This document shows positions 18,260-27,796 of a stretch of DNA of 64,000 nt, piece by piece. The translations under genes were made by a program, and so were the position numbers. This DNA is from Paenibacillus bovis (GTDB lineage: Bacteria > Bacillota > Bacilli > Paenibacillales > Paenibacillaceae). A model generated the notes under the pieces. It made no database searches, was not told the origin of the DNA, and saw only the letters and a program-made list of their open reading frames with translations. Position 1 is the stretch's first letter, and the number at the start of each line of letters is the position of its first letter. The stretch covers positions 4,209,501-4,273,500 of the forward strand of contig NZ_CP013023.1 in NCBI RefSeq assembly GCF_001421015.2. Direction: 5' to 3'.

Positions 18260-19522
18260 TCAGGACCAGCTGTCCAGATACGATTTTTGTGCACCACTCA
18301 GCACATCAATATCAATACCGAGACTTTCCAGTCTGTAACGTGCCACCTGCTCATCCAGTTCATAAGGTACACTGATTACACCTGCACCCAGCTGCTCGTA
18401 ATTTTCATTGACATAACGCAGTCCTACTGCTTGCAGAGCAAATGTCATATCCATAATTTCAGCCGGATGACCGTCTGCGGCTCCCAGATTTACCAGGCGT
18501 CCTTCAGCCAGAAGGTAAATGCGGCGTCCATCCTGCATTTTGTATTCTTCAATGTTTTTGCGAGCGGTACGAATCGATACAGCACGCGCAGCCAGATCCG
18601 GCTTGTTCGCTTCCACATCGAAATGACCAGCGTTACATACAATAGCGCCATTTTTCATTACATCATAGTGTTCGCCTACGATAACGTCCTTGTTACCAGT
18701 TACGGTAATAAAGAAGTCGCCAAGTGCTGCTGCTTTGATCATCGGCATTACATGGAATCCATCCATATGGGCTTCTACTGCCTTGATCGCATCCACTTCG
18801 GTGACGATAACATTGGCACCCAATCCTTTGGCACGCATCGCTACACCTTTACCACACCAGCCATAACCGACTACGACAACTGTTGTGCCGGCAATCATCA
18901 GGTTGGTTGTACGAATAATACCATCAAACACGGATTGACCCGTACCATAACGGTTATCAAACAGATGCTTGCAGTATGCGTCATTGACAGCAACCATAGG
19001 CAATTTGAGCGTACCTTCTTTTTGCAGCGCTTTGAGACGGATAATACCGGTTGTTGTCTCTTCTGCACCACCACGAATACCTTCCAGCAGATCCGGGCGT
19101 TCGCCATGCATCAGAGTAATCAGATCTCCGCCATCGTCGATAATCAGGTCAGGACGAGTCTCCAGAGCATGCAGAACCAGGCTCTTGTACTCGGCAGGTT
19201 CCGGATTATATTTGGCAAAAACGGTAATTCCATCTTCGACCAATGCTGCACATACATCATCCTGTGTAGACAATGGATTACTACCCGTAATCGTAACTTC
19301 CGCTCCGCCTGCCTGTACCACTTTGGCCAGGTAAGCCGTTTTGGCTTCCAAATGCAGACAGATCGTTACTTTCAGTCCCTTGAAAGGAAGATCACGTTCA
19401 AATTCTTCACGTATCCGGTTCAATACCGGCATATGGGAAGATACCCACTCGATTTTGCGGTGGCCTTCCGGAGCAAGCGCCATATCAGCGACAATGCTGT
19501 TTTGAAGGGATGGTAATGTCAT
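18260..19522 (-). CDS. ahcY: S-adenosylhomocysteine hydrolase
   Basis: Cytosolic NAD-dependent enzyme that splits S-adenosylhomocysteine into adenosine and homocysteine, clearing the product of SAM-dependent methyltransferases such as RsmH and TrmK. The 420-aa sequence has the substrate-domain motifs GSNPLSTQDDVCAAL and DDGGDLITL, then VNDAYCKHLFDNRYGTGQS and the NAD fold VVVGYGWCGKGVAMRAKGLGA. The start is ATG at 19522 with GGAG eight bases upstream; the longer frame to 19585 would translate through it. It stands alone between bshC and the decayed gene, with its own terminator, and interrupts the usual bshC-mraZ neighbourhood. I saw no SAH riboswitch in its leader. Confidence 0.96.
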   Translation of the reverse strand: MTLPSLQNSIVADMALAPEGHRKIEWVSSHMPVLNRIREEFERDLPFKGLKVTICLHLEAKTAYLAKVVQAGGAEVTITGSNPLSTQDDVCAALVEDGITVFAKYNPEPAEYKSLVLHALETRPDLIIDDGGDLITLMHGERPDLLEGIRGGAEETTTGIIRLKALQKEGTLKLPMVAVNDAYCKHLFDNRYGTGQSVFDGIIRTTNLMIAGTTVVVVGYGWCGKGVAMRAKGLGANVIVTEVDAIKAVEAHMDGFHVMPMIKAAALGDFFITVTGNKDVIVGEHYDVMKNGAIVCNAGHFDVEANKPDLAARAVSIRTARKNIEEYKMQDGRRIYLLAEGRLVNLGAADGHPAEIMDMTFALQAVGLRYVNENYEQLGAGVISVPYELDEQVARYRLESLGIDIDVLSGAQKSYLDSWS

Positions 19523-19712
19523 ATTCATTTCTCCTCTGCATATAGATAATTCCAGCTCATTATTATAACCCACTGATAGTTCCATTTAAAGGCATACCTA
19601 TCGAAGAAGCAATCTTTATTTCCTTTTTCACAGGTTTGCCTGCAGGAATAACATCTGCTCTGTACCTAACGCCTTGTTTATCCAATGGTGATTTGCTCAT
19701 AAATTTACTCAT

Positions 19713-19743
19713 AAAAATAGAGCATTCCTGTAAAGAATGCTCC
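19713..19743 (-). terminator. Terminator after bshC
   Basis: Minus strand GAGCATTC and GAATGCTC pair around a short loop and are followed by TATTTTT. The rest of 19523-19819 holds no convincing gene. Confidence 0.8.
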
Positions 19744-19819
19744 ATTTTGTATCATTTATAATGAATAGCCTGTGCAATGAATAACTTACTATCATCGATA
19801 CAGATATGAGATATACCGA

Positions 19820-21466
19820 TTACATATAAATCAGTCGATGTCCGCCGTCCAGATCAGGCTCTATACTCAGCAACTGATCCAGCCATTGCTCGCCATAACG
19901 ACCAAAATAATAATAACTGTTAATCGTACGTTCCTGCGGCTTGCCAAACGGATAAAGCGAATGGGCAATACGATCCAGTCGGCGCAGACCCACTTCATGC
20001 TGTTTGGATACCGCGTTACTGCTCTTGCGATGCAGATACTCAATTTGCGCTTCGATCTTATGCTGATTGGTTGCAGCAATATGAGGCAATGACGGATCCA
20101 CTTCAGCCAGTGACTCAATAAAAGGCAGATACATCTGATCAAACTGGCGTCTCAGCTCTGCAAAACGCTCATCCAGATGGTAATCTTCTTGTTCGGACAA
20201 CCATTGTGTTCTCACTTCATCAAACCGCTGGCGCACATCGTCAAAAGAAAGACCAAACTGCTTCATCAGCATCTGTATTTTCTCCTCTATCATGGTAAAT
20301 GACATCCGTGGCAAAATCGGTGGCATCTGCAAATCCAGTACTTCAAATGCCTGATGGGTAAGTGCCCAGTAAGCAATCTCGCCTGTACCCAGAATAGTGC
20401 TCAATACCGGGAATAACGATTCCTGCATCAAGGGACGCGTAAGTACGTTATTACTGAACCGTTCTGGATGCTGCTCCAACATATCCAGCAGTTCATCCGG
20501 TGTGAACGTCACAAGACCTTTGCGATCCGTGAACATACCGTCACGCTTGAACAGCAAAATTCGTTCATTTGTATAAATCTCATCACTATGGATATAGAAC
20601 AGATTGGCACTGTCCTCTGCTACTGTCGCTTGTTCTTCATAACCAAGCGCACGTACTTTTTCGGCAGCTGCCAGATAAGCCTGGGTCAGGCGATCATTCT
20701 GCTGAATCATTTGGCGGAATACCGGTACTTCCAGACGACGCAGCTGAGAATCATCCGAATCCAGCAGTATTACACCAAAACGGCCAAATAAACGCCCCAG
20801 CTGCTTGGCAAATGCATGGCTCAGATTATCCGATTGCTCCATATATTGACGCAATTCCTGCATCCATTCGCTTTTATGCTCACTATCCGGCAGCAGACTC
20901 TCGAACTGTTTGAGTACTCCTGCGGTATGATTATGATCAATAGAGGTACGACTGACCGGAGAATGACCACCCCGTTCATGATCCATACGAATTTTGACAG
21001 CCTGTCCGTCACGATCAGGCAAATACGTATGATTGACTTCATCCCAGTCATGATCTTCTCCAGCGATCCAGAAAACCGGTACAACCGGTCGATTCAAACG
21101 GGCCGATGCTTCACGCGCGCCCAGGATCAGGGTGACAACTTTATAAATAACCAGAAGCGGGCCGGTAAACAATCCGCTTTGCTGACCGCCAACTATAGTG
21201 AGTGTGTCGTCCTGCCGCAGCAGCTCAAGTGACTTTTGCACCGCTTCGTGATTATTGTGTAAACGGTTATAGGGTTCAAGACAATTGACTAACGCTCCAC
21301 GATCAATCCGGGAGTGCTTACTCTGATCCAGCCACGCTGCCCGCTGAGCCCACGTCTGCGGATCAGTAACTTTCATATTATACAAGCTGCTTACCGATGC
21401 AAAATCATTTATATACCGCTCTGCTAGCGGCTGATTCGCAGGTAGCCTCTCCGGGACTACATTCAT
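19820..21466 (-). CDS. bshC: Bacillithiol biosynthesis cysteine-adding enzyme BshC
   Basis: Putative last enzyme of bacillithiol synthesis, adding cysteine to glucosaminyl-malate. The 548-aa protein matches the family in length and in motifs: GQQSGLFTGPLLVIYKVVTLI, the FWIAGEDHDWDEVNH motif (about residues 133-147) and SLFPVLSTILGTGEIAYWAL. A coiled-coil segment follows in the C-terminal half. ATG at 21466 has GGAGG ten bases upstream. In Bacillus it sits next to mraZ; here ahcY and a decayed gene lie between. Its own promoter suggests independent control. Confidence 0.95.
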   Translation of the reverse strand: MNVVPERLPANQPLAERYINDFASVSSLYNMKVTDPQTWAQRAAWLDQSKHSRIDRGALVNCLEPYNRLHNNHEAVQKSLELLRQDDTLTIVGGQQSGLFTGPLLVIYKVVTLILGAREASARLNRPVVPVFWIAGEDHDWDEVNHTYLPDRDGQAVKIRMDHERGGHSPVSRTSIDHNHTAGVLKQFESLLPDSEHKSEWMQELRQYMEQSDNLSHAFAKQLGRLFGRFGVILLDSDDSQLRRLEVPVFRQMIQQNDRLTQAYLAAAEKVRALGYEEQATVAEDSANLFYIHSDEIYTNERILLFKRDGMFTDRKGLVTFTPDELLDMLEQHPERFSNNVLTRPLMQESLFPVLSTILGTGEIAYWALTHQAFEVLDLQMPPILPRMSFTMIEEKIQMLMKQFGLSFDDVRQRFDEVRTQWLSEQEDYHLDERFAELRRQFDQMYLPFIESLAEVDPSLPHIAATNQHKIEAQIEYLHRKSSNAVSKQHEVGLRRLDRIAHSLYPFGKPQERTINSYYYFGRYGEQWLDQLLSIEPDLDGGHRLIYM

Positions 21467-21520
21467 GGGGTAAGGTCCTCCTCATCGTTGTTACTTATTG
21501 TAACTTCTATACCTTATATG

Positions 21521-21550
21521 ATTGTAACGAAAGTATAGCCGTTTAGTCAA
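21521..21550 (-). promoter_or_regulatory. SigA-type promoter of bshC
   Basis: TTGACT (21545-21550), 18-bp spacer, TACAAT (21521-21526). The heptamer TTGTAAC occurs at the -10 and again 24 bp downstream on the plus strand, the second inside the dyad GTTAC-TTATT-GTAAC (21490-21504). Confidence 0.7.
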
Positions 21551-21585
21551 AGAAATCAGCATACTTTTTTACTTTTTGAAATAAA

Positions 21586-21619
21586 GAAAAAAACCGTCAT
21601 ATATTATGACGGTTTTTAT
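21586..21619 (-). terminator. Terminator after the opp operon
   Basis: AAACCGTCAT and ATGACGGTTT form a 10-bp stem with a five-base loop, followed by a T run on the minus strand. It ends the oppA-B-C-ATPase operon. Confidence 0.9.
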
Positions 21620-21636
21620 ATAGTGCAGATACTGAC

Positions 21637-23406
21637 TTATGCCAGCGATTGAGCAACCCAGTGTCCTGGAGAAACTTCCATCAGCTCGGAATTTTCCAGA
21701 TTGAAAGGATCTTTTGGTGCACCCGGGTTAGCAGACTCTACAGGAGCCTGTTGCTCATCCGGAAGCAGAATTCTGCGTTTATTGACTTCTACATCCGGAT
21801 CAGGGATCGGAATAGCAGACAGCAATGTTTTGGTGTAAGGATGCAGCGGATTCGCATACAGCTCTTCACTTTCTGCCAGCTCTACAATTTTACCCATGTA
21901 CATAACAGCTACACGATCACTGATATGCTTAACCATGGACAGATCATGGGCAATAAACAGATAAGTCAGACCTAGACGCTGCTGCAGCTCTTCCAATAGT
22001 TTAACTACCTGTGCCTGAATCGATACGTCCAGTGCAGACAACGGCTCATCACAGATAATGAATTTTGGATTAACAGCCAGAGCGCGGGCAATCCCGATTC
22101 TCTGTCTTTGACCACCGGAGAATTCATGCGGATAACGGGTAGCGTGACTTGCGTTCAGGCCAACCATATCCAGCAGTTCTTCTACACGTCTTTTACGTTC
22201 TGCACGGCTTCCCGCCAGACCGTGGATATCCAGCGATTCACCGATAATATCCATAACATTAAAACGAGGGTTCAAAGATGCATAAGGATCCTGGAAGATC
22301 ATCTGCATATCTTTACGCATCGCTTTCATTTTGCGTGGAGACAGGCTGAAAATATCGGTTCCGTTAAATTTAACGCTTCCTCCTGTTGGCTCATACAAGC
22401 GAAGCATCGTACGGCCTGTTGTAGATTTACCACAACCGGACTCCCCAACGACTCCCAGTGTTTCGCCTTCATAGATTTTGAAGCTGATATCATTAACGGC
22501 TTTGAGAATATTGCCTTTGCCCAAGTTGAAGTGCTGACGAAGATTCGACACTTCTACCAGCGGACGAGTAGGATCAAGACCTGCGATAGCAGATACCATT
22601 TTAGGTTTTTTCGGCTCATCCAGACGAGGCAGTGCATTAAGCAGGCGTTTGGTATAAGGATGCTGTGGATTTTTGAAGATCTCGGATGTTGTACCTGTTT
22701 CTACAACATCGCCCTCTTTCATAACCACGACGCGGTCACACATACCGGCTACTACACCCAGGTCATGCGTAATCAGGATAATCGATGTACCAAGCTTTTG
22801 CTGCATATCTTTCATCAGATCCAGAATCTGGGCCTGAATCGTAACGTCCAGTGCAGTTGTAGGCTCATCCGCAATCAGCAGGGATGGACGACAAGCCAGA
22901 GCAATCGCGATCATCGCACGCTGACGCATACCACCCGAGAACTGGTGAGGATAATGGTTAAAACGAACTTCCGGATTTTTAATACCAACCAGTTTGAGCA
23001 TTTCCAGTGCCGATGCTTTGGCTTCTGTAGAAGACATTTTCTGGTGTTTCCGCAGTACTTCCGTAATCTGTTTGCCGACTTTGATCGTTGGATTCAGGGA
23101 AGTCATCGGATCCTGGAAGATCATACCGATATCTTTACCACGAATAGATTCCATTTGTTTATCGGTTTTATGAAGCAGGCTCTCGCCCAGGAAAGTGATT
23201 TCTCCACTTTTAATCTTAGAAGGCGGAGAAGGAATCAGACGCATAATAGTTTGAGCTGTTACACTCTTACCACTACCGGATTCCCCAACAATACCCAGCG
23301 TCTCTCCTTTGCCAATTTCAAAATTGACATCTTTTACGGCATTAAATTCGCCTGCACGAGTACTGAAAGACACGCTCAAATTCTTGACTGTTAAGATTTT
23401 CTCCAC
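21637..23406 (-). CDS. Oligopeptide/dipeptide ABC transporter, fused double ATPase (OppD-OppF in one chain)
   Basis: Cytoplasmic ATPase energising peptide uptake through OppB and OppC. One 589-aa chain carries two complete ABC domains. The first (about 1-265) has GESGSGKSVTAQ, FSGGMRQRAM and LLIADEPTTALDVT. The second (about 290-540) has GESGCGKSTTGR, FSGGQRQRIGIARAL and IICDEPLSALDVS. In separate OppD and OppF proteins each domain ends in a cysteine-containing oligopeptide-transporter tail; here the linker and the C-terminus (SANPGAPKDPFNLENSE) hold no such cysteines. It is the last gene of the operon, 21 bases after oppC. Substrate cannot be told from sequence. Confidence 0.95.
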   Translation of the reverse strand: MEKILTVKNLSVSFSTRAGEFNAVKDVNFEIGKGETLGIVGESGSGKSVTAQTIMRLIPSPPSKIKSGEITFLGESLLHKTDKQMESIRGKDIGMIFQDPMTSLNPTIKVGKQITEVLRKHQKMSSTEAKASALEMLKLVGIKNPEVRFNHYPHQFSGGMRQRAMIAIALACRPSLLIADEPTTALDVTIQAQILDLMKDMQQKLGTSIILITHDLGVVAGMCDRVVVMKEGDVVETGTTSEIFKNPQHPYTKRLLNALPRLDEPKKPKMVSAIAGLDPTRPLVEVSNLRQHFNLGKGNILKAVNDISFKIYEGETLGVVGESGCGKSTTGRTMLRLYEPTGGSVKFNGTDIFSLSPRKMKAMRKDMQMIFQDPYASLNPRFNVMDIIGESLDIHGLAGSRAERKRRVEELLDMVGLNASHATRYPHEFSGGQRQRIGIARALAVNPKFIICDEPLSALDVSIQAQVVKLLEELQQRLGLTYLFIAHDLSMVKHISDRVAVMYMGKIVELAESEELYANPLHPYTKTLLSAIPIPDPDVEVNKRRILLPDEQQAPVESANPGAPKDPFNLENSELMEVSPGHWVAQSLA

Positions 23407-23427
23407 TTAGCCCACCTCCTATAGATT

Positions 23428-24345
23428 TTATTTTCTCAGTTTCGGATCCAGTGCGTCTCTCAGACCATCACCCAGCAGATTGAATGCCAGCATGGTAATA
23501 CAGATCAGACCCGCAGGGAACCACATACGCCAAGGATACAGATTCCATCCTTGCAGTGCATCATTGATCATCGAACCCAGAGAAGATACAGGAGCCTGTA
23601 CACCAAGGCCCAGGAAGCTCAAGAATGCTTCCGAGAAAATCGCACTTGGTACCGACAAGGTTACCGTTACAATAATCGGTCCCAATGCATTTGGCAACAG
23701 GTGTTTGAACAGCTGACGGCTGCCGCTTGCACCCATCGAACGTGCTGCCAGAATGAAGTCACGATTTTTAAGCTGCATGATTTCACCACGGACAATCCAG
23801 GACATGGTTACCCAGCCTGTAACAGCCAGTGCGAAAATAATTGTCGGCAATCCCGGCTCCATAACTACGAGCAGCAGGATAACGATCAGCAGATAAGGAA
23901 TCGAATACAAAATTTCGGAAATTTTGTTCATTACTTCATCGACCCGGCCACCTTTGTAACCCATGATCGCACCATAAATAATACCGATAAGCAAATCAAT
24001 CAATGCTGCCGAAAAACCTACAATCAGGGAAATACGTGCGCCCATCCAGGTACGAACCCACATGTCACGGCCAAGGTTATCCGTTCCAAACCAGTGTTCT
24101 CCCGAAGGTGCTTTGTTTGTATTCATTAAATCATTACTGTAATAGTTGTATTTGACCATATAAGGACCAAAAATAGCCATCAAAATGATAATAACGAGTG
24201 CTCCAAGGCTGATCATGGCAACAGGGTTGCGCGTCAGACGATATACGGCATCTTGCCATAACGATACACTTTTTTGCTGAATAGTCGGATCGCTTGCCGT
24301 ATCAGCAGTTGCATTATTCGGAGTTTGGTTTCCAGTAGCTGCCAA
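23428..24345 (-). CDS. oppC: Oligopeptide ABC transporter permease OppC-like
   Basis: Inner-membrane permease subunit that with OppB forms the peptide channel. At 305 aa it has a long polar N-terminus (about 1-38, rich in N, T and A), then six membrane segments. The family signature HWFGTDNLGRDMWVRTWMGA follows the first segment, and the ATPase-contact EAA loop is around ILAARSMGASGSRQLFKHLLPN. It begins four bases after oppB, consistent with one mRNA. Confidence 0.95.
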   Translation of the reverse strand: MAATGNQTPNNATADTASDPTIQQKSVSLWQDAVYRLTRNPVAMISLGALVIIILMAIFGPYMVKYNYYSNDLMNTNKAPSGEHWFGTDNLGRDMWVRTWMGARISLIVGFSAALIDLLIGIIYGAIMGYKGGRVDEVMNKISEILYSIPYLLIVILLLVVMEPGLPTIIFALAVTGWVTMSWIVRGEIMQLKNRDFILAARSMGASGSRQLFKHLLPNALGPIIVTVTLSVPSAIFSEAFLSFLGLGVQAPVSSLGSMINDALQGWNLYPWRMWFPAGLICITMLAFNLLGDGLRDALDPKLRK

Positions 24346-24348
24346 CGG

Positions 24349-25281
24349 TTAAGCCCCCTTTCTTCCAGACAGTTTGATGCGCGGATCAACCAGCACATAC
24401 AAAATATCAGTTATAAAACGTGCAAGCATCAAAATAACGCCATAGAAAATCGTAACACCCATGATCATCGTGTAATCACGGTTTGTGATACTTTCAACGA
24501 ACACTTTACCAATACCGCCGATACCAAAGATCTGTTCGATAACGACAGAACCGGTGATAACGTTAGCGGTCATAGGTCCTACATAAGTAACAACCGGCAA
24601 AATACCGTTACGTACAACGTGACGTGTCATAATTGTAAAGCCATTCAAACCTTTGGCTTTAGCCGTTTTGATATATTCGGAGTTCAGCACTTCCAGCATA
24701 CTGGAGCGTGTCAGACGTGCAATAAATGCAATCGGCTGTACAGCCAGAGCGGCTACCGGGAGTACAAAGTCACTAGGCTTGCTGAAGCCCATTACGTTAA
24801 ACCAACCCAGTTTTAGTGCGAATAAGTACTGTATCAATGTTGCGAGTACAAAACTCGGTACTGCAATCCCGATAATTGCCAAAATCATGGCGACATGGTC
24901 GATCAGCTTACGATGATACAAAGCCGCAATCAAACCAAGCACAATTCCGACAATAATAGAAATGATGATTGCAAAAATACCAATTTGCAAAGAAGGCTTA
25001 AACGTTTGAGCAATTCGTCCAGTTACATCCTGGTTTTGATATTTCATCGAAATACCAAGATCTCCCTGAATAACATTGCCCAGATAACGTACATACTGTA
25101 CAGGAATTGGCTGATCCAATCCATATTGAGCCATCAGACGTGCTTTGATCTGAGGCTGCACTGCTCTTTCTGACATGAAAGGATCACCTGGAATGACTTT
25201 CATCAGGAAAAATGTCAGTGATACCAGAATAAATAGAGACACTAGCATAAAAAGAAACTTGCCGGCAATATACCTAACCAT
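24349..25281 (-). CDS. oppB: Oligopeptide ABC transporter permease OppB-like
   Basis: Membrane permease subunit paired with OppC. Start ATG at 25281 (MVRYIAGKFLFMLVSLF) follows GGAGGG; the longer frame to 25326 lacks a ribosome site. The 310-aa protein has six membrane segments, the family's VIPGDPF after the first, GLDQPIPVQYVRYL, and the EAA loop EYIKTAKAKGLNGFTIMTRHVVRNGILPV. A stem-loop lies between it and oppA. Confidence 0.95.
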   Translation of the reverse strand: MVRYIAGKFLFMLVSLFILVSLTFFLMKVIPGDPFMSERAVQPQIKARLMAQYGLDQPIPVQYVRYLGNVIQGDLGISMKYQNQDVTGRIAQTFKPSLQIGIFAIIISIIVGIVLGLIAALYHRKLIDHVAMILAIIGIAVPSFVLATLIQYLFALKLGWFNVMGFSKPSDFVLPVAALAVQPIAFIARLTRSSMLEVLNSEYIKTAKAKGLNGFTIMTRHVVRNGILPVVTYVGPMTANVITGSVVIEQIFGIGGIGKVFVESITNRDYTMIMGVTIFYGVILMLARFITDILYVLVDPRIKLSGRKGA

Positions 25282-25459
25282 TCTTCTGGAACCCTCCTTT
25301 GTGTATTGTTTATGCGCATTGTTCAACCATATGATTCCTTTGATTCTTTAAGTAAGAAACAAGCTTGCAATTCATATTATTTAATAAAAACAAGTAAAAA
25401 CTTGCAATATTCAAAGTTAGAAAAAGCAATATATGGTAAAACGTCAAACACACATAAAA

Positions 25460-25500
25460 GCGGGATATATATGGTTGGAAAAACTCCACATATATCCCGC
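25460..25500 (-). terminator. Intra-operon stem-loop between oppA and oppB
   Basis: GCGGGATATATATGG and CCACATATATCCCGC form a 15-bp stem with one mismatch, followed on the minus strand by TTTTATG. It lies 34 bases after the oppA stop. A partial terminator or 3' stabiliser would give more binding protein than permease, as is usual for such operons. Confidence 0.75.
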
Positions 25501-25533
25501 AGCAATCATCTAACTGCCAAATTAATTATTGAA

Positions 25534-27198
25534 TTATTCGAAATATGCTTTGGAGAAGTCAACTGCTCCACTGAAATCAACAACGATTCCTTTAAGATTA
25601 GGTTTTACCAGGGAAATGCTAGTGTAGTAGTAGATCGGCATAACAGTCATGTCGTCTTCAATCAGCATTTTCTCTGCTTTGGCCATATCATCCATACGTT
25701 TTGCAGCATCTTGAGTAGATTTTGCTTCAGCAATCAGTTTGTCATATGCAGGGTTTGCATAGCCAGCGTTATTGTTACCGCCGCCAGTTACCCACATATC
25801 CATAAATGTCATTGGATCATTGTAGTCAGCTGTCCAACCTGCACGGGCAACTTGGAAGTTACCGCTTTGACGGTTGTTCAGGAATACGCTCCACTCTTGG
25901 TTTTCGGTTTTCACGTCTACACCAAGGTTGGTTTTCCACATATCAGCAATCGCCAGAGCGATTTTTTGGTGAGCTTCACTGGAGTTGTAGATCAGTGTGA
26001 TTGGAGGCAAAGTTGTGTAACCTTCCTCTTTCATACCTTCTGCCAGCAATGTTTTTGCTTGTGCTGCATCTTCTTTGAAGTAGCTGTCTTTGTGCTCGGT
26101 ACGGTATTCGTCAGTTTGGCCTTTGATACCCGGAGGTACAAAACCATATGCCGGAATTTGTCCGCCCAGGGTTACATTGTCAACGATCGCTTGACGATTG
26201 ATAGACATTGCAAACGCTTTACGGATTTTTGCATTATTAAAAGGTTTTTCTTTGTTATTGAATTCATAGTAGTACGTGCTTGCAATACCTTTTGCCTGGA
26301 ATTGATCCGGGAATTGTTGTTTTGCAGCAGGGATCTGGTCGGTTGGAATCTCGCCAGTTGGTGCACCAGCGTAATCCAGCTGGCCACTTTGATAACTGGA
26401 ATACTCGGTTGCGCCGGAGTTAACCAGAGAAGCCGTGATTGTATTCAGCTTGATGTTATCTTTGTCCCAGTACTTGTCGTTTTTGGTCCAAACCAGTTGT
26501 TGGCCTGTGGTCCAAGTTGTCAGAGTGAACGGTCCGTTAGTAACCATAGTGTCTGCTTTTGCAGCCCATTTGTCATTAGCTTCAACGTTCTTTTTGTTAA
26601 CCGGGTAGTATGTGTAGAAAGAAGTCAGACCCAACCAGTAAGGGGCAGGATTCTCAAGAGTAACCTCGAGTGTCTTCTCGTCAACAACTTTTACGCCAAC
26701 CTGGGAGAAATCTTTGATTTTACCAGTGTTGAACGCTTCGCCATTTTTCAGGTAGTAAAGCTGGTAAGCATATTCAGATGCTGGAGCAGTGTCCGGGCTC
26801 AGAACGTGTTCCCATGCATAAGCGAAATCTTCCGCTGTTACAGGTTCACCATTGTTCCAAGTTGCATTGTCGCGAAGGTGGAAAGTGTATTTCAGACCAT
26901 CTTCGGAAACATCCCATTTTTCAGCAACGCCAGGAGCCGGGTTGCCATCTGCGCCCATACGGGTGAGACCTTCGTACATCAGCTTCAGAGCCGTATTTGT
27001 CTGGCTGTCTTTTGCTTGAGCTGGATCAAAAGTAGGAGGTTCTGCGCTCATGTTAATGCGTAAATCCTGTGATGCAGTGCCTTCTCCTGTTTGTCCACTT
27101 GTACCTGTACCACTCTCAGAACCGCTGCCGCAAGCTGCAAGCAAGGTGCTAAAAGCTAGTACGAGGGTCATAAGTACTAACCAACTTTTCTTTTTCAT
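25534..27198 (-). CDS. oppA: Peptide ABC transporter substrate-binding lipoprotein OppA-like
   Basis: Extracellular lipoprotein that binds peptides and hands them to OppBC. Signal peptide residues 1-22 end in the lipobox LAAC with Cys23 as lipidation site, followed by a G/S/T-rich linker. The mature part is a family 5 solute-binding protein: EPPTFDPAQAKDSQT, KWDVSEDGLKYTFHLRDNATWNNGEPVTAEDFAYAW, and ARAGWTADYNDPMTFMDMW. It is 554 aa and starts behind GGGGG seven to ten bases upstream. Just upstream (27240s) is TATAAT on the minus strand without a strong -35. Confidence 0.96.
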   Translation of the reverse strand: MKKKSWLVLMTLVLAFSTLLAACGSGSESGTGTSGQTGEGTASQDLRINMSAEPPTFDPAQAKDSQTNTALKLMYEGLTRMGADGNPAPGVAEKWDVSEDGLKYTFHLRDNATWNNGEPVTAEDFAYAWEHVLSPDTAPASEYAYQLYYLKNGEAFNTGKIKDFSQVGVKVVDEKTLEVTLENPAPYWLGLTSFYTYYPVNKKNVEANDKWAAKADTMVTNGPFTLTTWTTGQQLVWTKNDKYWDKDNIKLNTITASLVNSGATEYSSYQSGQLDYAGAPTGEIPTDQIPAAKQQFPDQFQAKGIASTYYYEFNNKEKPFNNAKIRKAFAMSINRQAIVDNVTLGGQIPAYGFVPPGIKGQTDEYRTEHKDSYFKEDAAQAKTLLAEGMKEEGYTTLPPITLIYNSSEAHQKIALAIADMWKTNLGVDVKTENQEWSVFLNNRQSGNFQVARAGWTADYNDPMTFMDMWVTGGGNNNAGYANPAYDKLIAEAKSTQDAAKRMDDMAKAEKMLIEDDMTVMPIYYYTSISLVKPNLKGIVVDFSGAVDFSKAYFE

Positions 27199-27403
27199 CT
27201 AGCAGTTTCCCCCTAAAAAATGTGGTTGTGGTATATGTTTATTGATTATACAACCAGTGGTCAAAAAAATCTATATCTTAATCTTAAAAAAAGCGTTTTT
27301 TTTCGGTTTTTTCAACATATTCGTCACATAATAGTGTAGATTAGGCTTCATCAGACGGAGGAATACCTAACATCAAGCAAAAATATTCCAATTTTCGACA
27401 GGT

Positions 27404-27796
27404 TTATCGTGTTATGTATTGCAAAACAGCGATTAAAAGCAGCACGATGTAACCTAAGCTCAAAAAAAGGAAGGACAAACGCCATACGGCACGGAAAAGA
27501 CGCTGGAAATCGACTTTCCCTTTAAGTCGGTTCTGGGCACTTCCTATAATCCCGAGCGCCAGCAGCAATATCAGCAAAAATATGTAAAATCCCATTTGAC
27601 TGTTGAATATGATATTAAATAATGCCGCTACCGAAATATACAGAAATGGAGTCGTCACGTCCATTGCATTTCCGGCCGCTTTCTTTTTTGGCTCTTTCTT
27701 GAACCGGCTGATCAGATATACAGCCAGAAAAGGGATAAAAGGAACGAGACTCAGAAAAATCGCTCCGTTCAGCAGCCACCCGAAAAATCCTCCCAT
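27404..27796 (-). CDS. DUF3397-type small membrane protein
   Basis: 130-aa protein with four predicted membrane segments (LLNGAIFLSLVPFIPFLAVYLI, a second around FLYISVAALFNIIF, a third FYIFLLILLLALGII and a fourth SFLFLSLGYIVLLLIAVL) and short basic loops. Start ATG at 27796 overlaps the panE stop by one base (TAATG) and has AAAGGAGG upstream. In Bacillus a DUF3397 protein lies between panE and bshC, which supports the assignment. Function unknown. Confidence 0.65.
   Translation of the reverse strand: MGGFFGWLLNGAIFLSLVPFIPFLAVYLISRFKKEPKKKAAGNAMDVTTPFLYISVAALFNIIFNSQMGFYIFLLILLLALGIIGSAQNRLKGKVDFQRLFRAVWRLSFLFLSLGYIVLLLIAVLQYITR

Noticed and set aside
19523..19712. Possible SAH or SAM riboswitch before ahcY
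   Set aside because: No recognisable conserved core; the leader is short and unstructured to the eye.
19563..19745. 60-aa minus-strand ORF between bshC and ahcY
   Set aside because: It starts inside the bshC terminator and has no ribosome site.
22108..23394. 428-aa plus-strand ORF opposite the Opp ATPase, and similar ones opposite ahcY (18287-19516) and oppA (25306-27063)
   Set aside because: All are mirror frames of well-supported minus-strand genes with skewed composition.
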